Positions 1 through 5,203 of a stretch of DNA of 5,910 nt are shown here, in pieces. Position numbers and translations under genes: made by a program. Position 1 is the stretch's first letter, and each line of letters begins with the position of its first letter. The notes under the pieces are model-generated. The model was not told the DNA's origin and did not search any database. It worked only from the letters and a program-made list of their open reading frames with translations. This DNA comes from Thermoplasmata archaeon (GTDB taxonomy: Bacteria; Actinomycetota; Acidimicrobiia; Acidimicrobiales; Acidimicrobiaceae). Location of the stretch: NCBI GenBank assembly GCA_021836665.1, contig JAKBHQ010000349.1, forward strand, positions 1 through 5,910. Direction: 5' to 3'.

Positions 1-1
1 T

Positions 2-61
2 AGGAGGTCGCTGGCCCCCCTCGCTGGATCCTCAGCTTCGATACTTGGCGTTGACAAATGA
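2..61 (+). CDS. 3' end of an upstream gene (partial, product unknown)
   Basis: One frame is open from the window edge and ends in TGA at 59-61, giving a 19-residue tail that finishes ...SILGVDK. The stop overlaps the ATG of the permease gene as ATGA (58-61), the usual arrangement of translationally coupled genes in ABC-transporter operons. No domain can be recognised in so short a tail. By analogy with OpuC-type operons it could be the end of the ATP-binding subunit or of a first permease, but that is inferred from the neighbour only. The two other forward frames are less likely: one has stops at 1-3 and 52-54, and the other runs on to 239 deep inside the permease gene. Confidence 0.5.
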   Translation, partial: RRSLAPLAGSSASILGVDK

Positions 62-876
62 GCATCTTTCCCACCTCAGTCGAGAACTTTCATCCCCTCG
101 ACCATCAGGGCGAGGTTCCTGGATTAGGGTCGTCCGGGTCTCCGTCGAAGGGAAGGAAGGTACGCCAGTTCGGGCACGTAGCATTCCGTCCCTTGATGTT
201 AATTTTGATCCTGGCCTTACTGGTGCTATATCTTCATAGCACTCCATTGGACAGCATCGATCGCCGCAGCCTCTACTGGTCGGTCATTAGATCTGAGCTT
301 ATCCAACAGCTGGGTCTCACCCTTATCTCGTCAGCGGTAGTTACCGTGCTTGCGGTCCTGCTTGGTATTCTGCTGACTCGTAAAAAGGCACCAGTGGCAA
401 ATAGTGTGGTCACCGCCCTGGCGACCCTGGGCCAAGCGGCACCCCCTGTCGGACTTATGATTCTCGCAGCGTTAGTACTTGGAGTTGGGGCAAGGACCGC
501 AATTTATGCCCTGATTGTCTACTCGATTCTCCCCGTATTGCGCAATACGGTAACTGGATTGAACGGGCTAGACAAGTCCATCTTGGAGGCTGCGCGGGGA
601 ATCGGAATGCGCCCTATTCAGATCTTGGTCGGAGTTGAGCTTCCTTTAGCGGTCCCGGTCATCATGGCCGGGGTTAGAACTGCGATAATCCTAAACGTCG
701 GAACAGCTGCTCTGGCGACCTTTATTAACGGTGGCGGTCTAGGAACGATGATCACCACCGGAATCGCAGTAGATCGAACCCCGATAATCGTGACCGGAAG
801 TGTGCTTGTAGCCGTTTTTGCCCTCGCTATGGACTGGGTAGTAATGATCGCAGGCGAAGTGTTGTCGCCTGGCTGA
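58..876 (+). CDS. ABC transporter permease, quaternary amine/osmoprotectant (OpuC/ProW) family
   Basis: This is the membrane subunit of an ABC importer of the quaternary amine uptake family (glycine betaine, choline, carnitine and similar), 272 residues. The first ~40 residues are hydrophilic. Hydrophobic segments follow at about 43-62, 82-105, 115-140, 145-163, 199-222 and 240-263. The cytoplasmic EAA loop, which docks on the ATPase, is clear: EAARGIGM starts at E177, and the helix continues to the ELPLAVP motif near 196-202. The preceding LPVLRNTVTGL is also typical of the family. The ATG at 58 is chosen because it overlaps the upstream stop as ATGA; no good ribosome site precedes it, so coupling is likely. 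The later in-frame ATG at 196 would remove most of the first membrane helix. The long hydrophilic N-terminus makes it larger than the ~215-residue OpuCB/OpuCD proteins. The binding protein follows after 92 bp. The family call is firm, the substrate is not known. Confidence 0.9.
   Translation: MSIFPTSVENFHPLDHQGEVPGLGSSGSPSKGRKVRQFGHVAFRPLMLILILALLVLYLHSTPLDSIDRRSLYWSVIRSELIQQLGLTLISSAVVTVLAVLLGILLTRKKAPVANSVVTALATLGQAAPPVGLMILAALVLGVGARTAIYALIVYSILPVLRNTVTGLNGLDKSILEAARGIGMRPIQILVGVELPLAVPVIMAGVRTAIILNVGTAALATFINGGGLGTMITTGIAVDRTPIIVTGSVLVAVFALAMDWVVMIAGEVLSPG
533..550. repeat. 18-bp perfect palindrome inside the permease gene
   Basis: CCGTATTGC is followed directly by its exact reverse complement GCAATACGG, with no spacer. 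It lies over codons for the conserved PVLRNTV stretch of the permease, so chance under coding constraint is possible. It could also be a site for a dimeric DNA-binding protein; nothing in the window shows that. Confidence 0.6.
851..871 (+). repeat. Hairpin at the 3' end of the permease gene
   Basis: CAGGCGA (851-857) and TCGCCTG (865-871) form a perfect 7-bp stem with a 7-nt loop, ending two bases before the TGA stop at 874-876. No T-run follows, so it does not look like an intrinsic terminator. A hairpin between a permease and a binding-protein gene could act as an mRNA stability or processing element that favours the binding protein, but this is inference. Confidence 0.4.
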
Positions 877-906
877 TCCAAGTGCTAACGGCGAAGTCCG
901 GTCTCC

Positions 907-958
907 AATGAAGTTTTCCAATGAATTTCTCTAATGAAAATGAATTTCTCTAATGAAA
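907..958 (+). repeat. AATGAA-based tandem repeat in the permease/binding-protein gap
   Basis: The 19-bp unit AATGAATTTCTCTAATGAA begins at 920 and again at 939, and the second copy continues to 958, giving a perfect period-19 tract over 39 bp. A degenerate copy precedes it (AATGAAGTTTTCC at 907-919). The word AATGAA therefore occurs at 907, 920, 933, 939 and 952, spaced 13, 13, 6 and 13 bases. The tract abuts and partly contains the Shine-Dalgarno site of the next gene, so copy-number change would alter its leader. It is AT-rich compared with the flanking genes. Confidence 0.8.
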
Positions 959-962
959 GGAG
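956..962 (+). promoter_or_regulatory. Ribosome binding site of the binding-protein gene
   Basis: AAAGGAG ends 6 nt before the ATG at 969, a near-ideal spacing. The out-of-frame ATG at 964 lies only 1 nt from the site and opens a short frame that stops at 979-981, so 969 is the right start. The site overlaps the last bases of the tandem repeat. Confidence 0.75.
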
Positions 963-968
963 AATGAA

Positions 969-1991
969 ATGGTCAAGTTGACCAAGCGTATTTCCCTAGG
1001 CAGTGTCCGTTTCAGATCCAAAGCGGCCCTGACTGTTGGATCAATAGCTACGGCATCCCTGATCCTCTCGGCCTGCTCCTCTTCCAGTGCTTCTAGTTCG
1101 ACCGCTACAACGTCCGCAGCCCCCGCCAACAGCATCGCTGCGAACTACAACCTAAAGGGAGCGAACATCACCGTTGGCTCGCTTAACTTTACCGAAGAGC
1201 TGATTATGGGCTACATCACGGTTGACGCGCTTAAAGCAGCCGGAGCCAATGTGACATCGAAGCTCGACATCGCCGGCGTGGATACGATTCGCCAAGCGGA
1301 ATTAGCTGGGAATATCGACATGTTCCCCTCTTATACGGGCACCGGTTGGGTAGTGTATCTGAAGCAGACCTCGTCGATTACTAACTCTGAGGCACTATTC
1401 CAGCAGCTAAATGCGATGGATAGGGCGCAGAACAAGATTGCGTGGATCGGACCATCACCCTTTAATGACACCTACGATGTCGCGGCCAATTCTGCAGTGG
1501 CGAAGAAGTATCACATCACAACTATTTCTCAGTTGGCAAAACTAGTCAAGACCAACCCGAGCGTAGCTACCTTCTGCTCTACTTCGAGCTTTGCGGTTAG
1601 GCCAGATGGACTACCTGGCCTGGAGTCGACCTACGGATTTACCTTCCCTGGTGCTAATTTGAAGACAGAGGCCCTGGGGCTCATCTATTCAAGCCTCGGT
1701 TCGGGTAGCCCTTGCAATTTTGGCGAGACCTATAGCACCGATGCGAGACTCGTTTCCAACCATCTAGTCGTACTCAAGGACAATAAGCAGTTTTTCCCGC
1801 TTTATAACGGTGCCGAGACAATTCGCCTTAGTGTGCTCAATCGATACCCGGCGATCGGCAAGTTAATGCAGAACGTGCTATCGCGTCTGACAACTCCGGT
1901 AATCACACAGCTGAATTCGCAAGTGGATATCAATGGTCTACCGGCGAACGTCGTGGCGGCTAATTGGCTGAAGCAGCAGGGACTCGTATAG
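969..1991 (+). CDS. Substrate-binding lipoprotein of quaternary amine/osmoprotectant ABC importer (OpuAC family)
   Basis: This is the extracytoplasmic receptor that hands substrate to the permease encoded upstream, 340 residues. Residues 1-35 form a signal peptide with basic residues (K3, K6, R7, R14, R16, K18), a hydrophobic core and lipobox L33-S34-A35-C36, so the mature protein should be lipid-anchored at C36. A Ser/Thr/Ala linker runs to about residue 58. The OpuAC domain starts near N66: VGSLNFTEELIMG (from V69) matches the family's SKnFTEq motif, and FPSYTGTGW (119-127) its YPEYTGT motif. Further family marks are FAVRPDGLPGLE after C203, NFGETYSTDARL after C249, and the terminal block FFPLYNGAETIRLSVLNRYP. 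C203 and C249 could pair in the mature protein. The usual Glu of the EYTGT motif is Ser121 here. The start at 969 has a strong ribosome site. The ligand is unknown: betaine, choline, carnitine or another cation are all possible. Confidence 0.9.
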   Translation: MVKLTKRISLGSVRFRSKAALTVGSIATASLILSACSSSSASSSTATTSAAPANSIAANYNLKGANITVGSLNFTEELIMGYITVDALKAAGANVTSKLDIAGVDTIRQAELAGNIDMFPSYTGTGWVVYLKQTSSITNSEALFQQLNAMDRAQNKIAWIGPSPFNDTYDVAANSAVAKKYHITTISQLAKLVKTNPSVATFCSTSSFAVRPDGLPGLESTYGFTFPGANLKTEALGLIYSSLGSGSPCNFGETYSTDARLVSNHLVVLKDNKQFFPLYNGAETIRLSVLNRYPAIGKLMQNVLSRLTTPVITQLNSQVDINGLPANVVAANWLKQQGLV

Positions 1992-2047
1992 CTCAGCTTC
2001 CTTTGCAAAAGTAAGCCATCAGTTTTATCAAGTTGAGGAGTATTGGT
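1992..2047 (+). other. Short gap before the hydrolase gene
   Basis: These 56 bp hold the ribosome site of the next gene and nothing else that is clear. There is no stem followed by a T-run and no convincing -35/-10 pair, so read-through from the binding-protein gene into the hydrolase gene is expected. Confidence 0.5.
2035..2040 (+). promoter_or_regulatory. Ribosome binding site that fixes a TTG start at 2048
   Basis: GAGGAG lies 7 nt before the TTG at 2048. The longest open frame would begin at the TTG at 2033, but that codon overlaps this site and has no purine-rich site of its own upstream. The first in-frame ATG is at 2075, too far from the site. Confidence 0.7.
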
Positions 2048-5000
2048 TTGGGAGAGTTTGGCGAAAGCGACGAAATGCTGTCCGTAGGTGGGGCAGAAAA
2101 GGGTGCGAAATCGGGTCACCTACTGGTGGAGAGTTTCATTCGACGCCTCATTGAGGCGATGGATGAGGGCTACGAAGTCCAGGAGGTGCTCGACGCCATC
2201 GATCCCGATCCAGCACGTTATACCGATATCGATGAGGGCGGAGGGGTACTACCGGAGGTCTTGAGGCCCGCCGATGCCCTATTGAAGGATCTCAAACCCC
2301 TCGCTGGGTACCGGCGGATTAATAGCAGCAGAATTTCGGAATCCTCGCCAACCGCTAGACCAGCGTTGGCGAGAACCGAAACCGGATTTGTCATTGCGGC
2401 TATACGTTGGATCGAGGGGGCGGGCGAGCAGATACTGGTCGAACAACTTGGCCGCGATGGCGAGAGCTTGGATGAGTCAGTGTCGGTTTCTGGAACTCCT
2501 GGTGATTGCCTACGCCCGTCGGTGGTGACCGACGCTGATGGGGAGCCATGGGTGTTTTACGGCTATCGCCGCAACCAAGTGATGGGTGTCTGGTATGTCA
2601 GGCATGACAGCGAAGGGTGGAGCCAGCCAAAACTGCTAAGTACCCCCGGCGTGAGCGCATTTAATCAAGAAGTCACGGTTCATAGCGACGGGCAAATCGA
2701 GTGTTGCTATCAGGAACTGGTCGAGCGTCGCTTCGCCGTAGTGACCAAGCGTTTCTCATCAGGCGTGTGGTCTAAAACCGAGCGCCTGTCCCTCGAAGAC
2801 GAGAGGAATGTTTGGGACCCAGTATTAGTCGCCCTCCCCGAGGGTGGTAGCTGCTACGCGTGGACGAGCTATGGAGACTCTGGATACGTTACCGCCGTCT
2901 TGCTTAGGCGACCGAGTGATTCTGATCGACGATTTGTACTCTCAGATGAGACGGGTTACTCCCTTCACCCAAGCCTTGCGGTCACCGATGACGGAACTAT
3001 TTGGTGTGCGTCCGATCGGGTGATACTTGGTGGTCATGGAGGGTCTGGACCTACCAGACTGAGATCTTTGGAGGATTTGGGTAAGTCGGTAGCGGGCCAG
3101 ACAAAGGCGGATGGTAGGGCCATTCCGGCTGACCTTTCACCAAACGTTACCGCGGATATCCAGGTCTATACCTTGAGCGCCGATTCGGACCAGTGGTATG
3201 AGCAGCCGAGACCCGGGGCAATGCACAAGATGTCGCCTTCGGCACTGCCGAAGCTTTGCGTTGTCGACGGGTCCCAGGTGGTGGTGGCCTATCGCATCAT
3301 AAGGCGTCTGCCGCTGATGCTTTACTACTGGGAGGGTGTAGTTCAAGTATTCGAATCAGGTGATTGGACGGGCCCCGTTCACTTCGAAGGAGGTGATGGG
3401 CCACTCGAAGAGGTAGCACTGGCATCAAATAGCGACGTTTTGGCGGTTGCCTGGAAGGAGGATGGGAGGCGGGAACAGAGCCTTGAATGGCAAGACGGTT
3501 TCGGCGGCGCCGAGCGGCCAGAGTTACGCGAACATTATGGCGAAGTTATTTGGAATACCGTCGATCGTCCCGGTGGAATCAGAGTGGGGACCCTCCCTGT
3601 GGTTGCAACTTCTCCTGCCGAGAAGGCGAGGCGAGTAGGTGAGCTTCGTACTTTAGCTGAGTTCAAAGCCCTTCCACCCAAGGTCGGGTCTCCCTACGAC
3701 CGACCTTGGGTGGTCGCAAGGAACGGTCAAAAGGCTGAGCGGTATACCACCAAGGTCGGAGATAACGCGTACTCCCTCTACTGGGGAGACCTTCATAGGC
3801 ACTCCTTGATTAGCCGCTGTACGGCTGGCGACGAACCGACCTTAGATGATTTCTACCACTATGCCTGGGATGTTTGCGAGTACGACTTTTGGGCCGTAAC
3901 GGACCATGCAGAAAATACATCTACCTACCAATGGGCGATGATTCAAAAGATCGCTGACGTGCTCCATATACCTGACGTGTTTGTTCCATTTTACGGTTTT
4001 GAGTGGACCGGTGGTACTGGGCATCAGAATGTGATCTACGAGTCGCTGAAGAGGGGTGTGCCTATCTTTTCTTCCAGTGCAAAGTTGACCGAGAAACCTG
4101 ACGGTCTGTGGAAGCACCTTCATGAACTGGACGATCAGCGGGTAATTACCATTCCCCATCATCCAGGGTCCGCAATGGTTCCTTTTGATTGGAATTATCG
4201 TGACGATGCTTTGATGAGACTCGTGGAGATCTTTCAAGCCTGTCGCGGGAATTACGAAATGGACGGCTGTTTCCGACAGTATTCAGATGGCACTTTGGCA
4301 AACACTTTCGTCATCGATGGTTTGAAGAGGGGGCATCGATTCGGCTTTATCGCATCATCGGATCATGGAAACGGTGCCAGCTACGTAGGCGCATTTGCAG
4401 ACTCCCTAGATCGTAAGTCGATATTCTCGGCACTACATGACCGCCGAACAATTGCCGCTACTACTAGGGACATAGTGTTAGACGTGCGGCTAAATGATGC
4501 CTTTATGGGTTCCGAAACCGGGCCGACCGATGAAGTAAAGATCGATGTCCATGCCCGGGGGTATACAGACGTTGCAAGGGTCGATATCGTCCGAGACGGC
4601 GAGACCGTAAAGACATTTCAGCCGGAAATTGACTTACCGAACGACTGGATCAGTGTGCCATTGCGCATCGAGTGGACAAACTTAGCGGTTCCAACTATCG
4701 ATTGGTCGGGGGGACTTCGACTCTATGGCGACGCAAAGGTCGTGCTGACGCCATATTGGTCTCCGGAAATCGTAGAGGTCGGCGAGGACTTCGTGCGATG
4801 GAGTGCCCATACCCGTAACTTCTCTTCGCAGTATGGCGCACAAAGAGGTGGGGTCGAGATGACCGTCATAGGCAGGCCGGATGCTATTTTGGCCATAGAC
4901 CTAGTGCCAGGAGGATCCAAAGTTGAACTTGGTTCGATACTTAGTGATCGTGGGGTCACGATCCTCGACGATGGGAAGATGCGACTGGTCGTCCAGCCGG

Positions 5001-5152
5001 GGACCGGCGGGCTCCAGAGCATGAAAACCACCGACTTTTCTACCACCTGGCAAGAAGCAATAACTGAAGATCACGCCTACTATGTCCGGCTCTTTCTGGT
5101 GGACGGTGAGATGGCTTGGTCATCCCCGGTCTGGGTGACGAGTAACAAATAG
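2048..5152 (+). CDS. Beta-propeller/PHP-type metallohydrolase fusion (DUF3604, CehA/McbA-like)
   Basis: A cytoplasmic 1034-residue protein (no signal peptide or membrane helix seen), predicted metal-dependent hydrolase. Residues 1-95 look helical and acidic. About seven repeats of ~50 residues follow, each with a strand-type motif such as RPSVVTDADGEPW or HPSLAVTDDGTIW, starting near 104, 156, 206, 257, 307, 400 and 455: a likely beta-propeller with an insertion at about 325-395. The catalytic domain starts near 578 with YWGDLHRHS (H583, H585), then VTDHAE (D619, H620, E622), GFEW (E652), GH (H659), PHH (H704, H705), VEIF (E727), E737 and SSDHG (D772, H773). These match the metal-ligand order of PHP-superfamily DUF3604 proteins, whose named members CehA and McbA hydrolyse the carbamate carbaryl. 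A beta-rich tail ends with YYVRLFLVDG and SSPVWV, also typical of the family. It follows the importer genes by 56 bp and probably acts on the imported compound. Fold calls are firm for the PHP part, moderate for the propeller; the substrate is unknown. Confidence 0.85.
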   Translation: MGEFGESDEMLSVGGAEKGAKSGHLLVESFIRRLIEAMDEGYEVQEVLDAIDPDPARYTDIDEGGGVLPEVLRPADALLKDLKPLAGYRRINSSRISESSPTARPALARTETGFVIAAIRWIEGAGEQILVEQLGRDGESLDESVSVSGTPGDCLRPSVVTDADGEPWVFYGYRRNQVMGVWYVRHDSEGWSQPKLLSTPGVSAFNQEVTVHSDGQIECCYQELVERRFAVVTKRFSSGVWSKTERLSLEDERNVWDPVLVALPEGGSCYAWTSYGDSGYVTAVLLRRPSDSDRRFVLSDETGYSLHPSLAVTDDGTIWCASDRVILGGHGGSGPTRLRSLEDLGKSVAGQTKADGRAIPADLSPNVTADIQVYTLSADSDQWYEQPRPGAMHKMSPSALPKLCVVDGSQVVVAYRIIRRLPLMLYYWEGVVQVFESGDWTGPVHFEGGDGPLEEVALASNSDVLAVAWKEDGRREQSLEWQDGFGGAERPELREHYGEVIWNTVDRPGGIRVGTLPVVATSPAEKARRVGELRTLAEFKALPPKVGSPYDRPWVVARNGQKAERYTTKVGDNAYSLYWGDLHRHSLISRCTAGDEPTLDDFYHYAWDVCEYDFWAVTDHAENTSTYQWAMIQKIADVLHIPDVFVPFYGFEWTGGTGHQNVIYESLKRGVPIFSSSAKLTEKPDGLWKHLHELDDQRVITIPHHPGSAMVPFDWNYRDDALMRLVEIFQACRGNYEMDGCFRQYSDGTLANTFVIDGLKRGHRFGFIASSDHGNGASYVGAFADSLDRKSIFSALHDRRTIAATTRDIVLDVRLNDAFMGSETGPTDEVKIDVHARGYTDVARVDIVRDGETVKTFQPEIDLPNDWISVPLRIEWTNLAVPTIDWSGGLRLYGDAKVVLTPYWSPEIVEVGEDFVRWSAHTRNFSSQYGAQRGGVEMTVIGRPDAILAIDLVPGGSKVELGSILSDRGVTILDDGKMRLVVQPGTGGLQSMKTTDFSTTWQEAITEDHAYYVRLFLVDGEMAWSSPVWVTSNK
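2344..2373 (+). repeat. Hairpin inside the hydrolase gene (9 bp + 3 bp)
   Basis: CTCGCCAAC (2344-2352) and GTTGGCGAG (2365-2373) are exact reverse complements. After a one-base bulge (C2353), GCT pairs with AGC inside, leaving a 5-nt loop. It lies about 300 bases into the gene, at the start of the first propeller repeat. No T-run follows. Its role, if any, is unknown. Confidence 0.55.
3674..3713 (+). repeat. Perfect 14-bp inverted repeat inside the hydrolase gene
   Basis: CCACCCAAGGTCGG (3674-3687) is the exact reverse complement of CCGACCTTGGGTGG (3700-3713), with a 12-nt loop. A third, one-base-shorter copy of the left arm, CCACCAAGGTCGG, lies at 3747-3759, so the middle arm could pair with either side. 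The element sits in the linker between the propeller and the catalytic domain (about residues 543-571). No T-run follows it. Confidence 0.75.
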
Positions 5153-5203
5153 TCCTCCCAGTTAGAAGAGAGTTACATGAATTGGGCGAGTTGAAGCAAT
5201 CAA
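5153..5203 (+). other. Gap between the hydrolase and iclR-type genes, with an in-frame micro-ORF
   Basis: This 51-bp gap contains ATG at 5177 followed by five sense codons in all (MNWAS) and TGA at 5192-5194, in the same frame as the regulator gene. A purine-rich stretch, AGAAGAGAG, lies 4 nt before that ATG. The regulator's own ATG at 5204 has only a weak site upstream. No terminator or clear promoter was found, so the regulator may be co-transcribed. Confidence 0.35.

Noticed and set aside
51..56. TTGACA, a perfect -35 word
   Set aside because: No -10 like TATAAT stands 16-18 bases downstream, and the site lies at the overlap of two coupled genes.
45..239. 64-codon forward frame over the permease start
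   Set aside because: It overlaps the permease frame, has no family features, and the permease frame is clearly real.
618..881. Reverse-strand frames over the permease gene
   Set aside because: Shadow frames antisense to a well-supported gene, with low-complexity translation and no ribosome site noted.
1598..1620. AGGCCAG/CTGGCCT stem in the binding-protein gene
   Set aside because: It falls on codons of the conserved RPDGLPGLE motif and is short; no sign of function.
1802..2119. 105-codon reverse frame over the end of the binding-protein gene
   Set aside because: Antisense to conserved binding-protein sequence and to the next gene's start; no domain seen.
2517..2534. 7-bp hairpin with GGTG loop
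   Set aside because: Short stems of this size are expected in several places in coding DNA of this composition; no context supports a role.
3237..3253. CTTCGGC/GCCGAAG hairpin with 3-nt loop
   Set aside because: Seven-bp stem inside coding sequence without a T-run; likely chance.
3842..4237. 131-codon reverse frame over the hydrolase domain
   Set aside because: It lies antisense to the conserved metal-ligand motifs; no recognisable domain.
4946..4963. GATCGTG/CACGATC hairpin with 4-nt loop
   Set aside because: Same reason as the other 7-bp coding stems.
5153..5176. Possible terminator after the hydrolase gene
   Set aside because: No stem with a following T-run can be drawn in this stretch.
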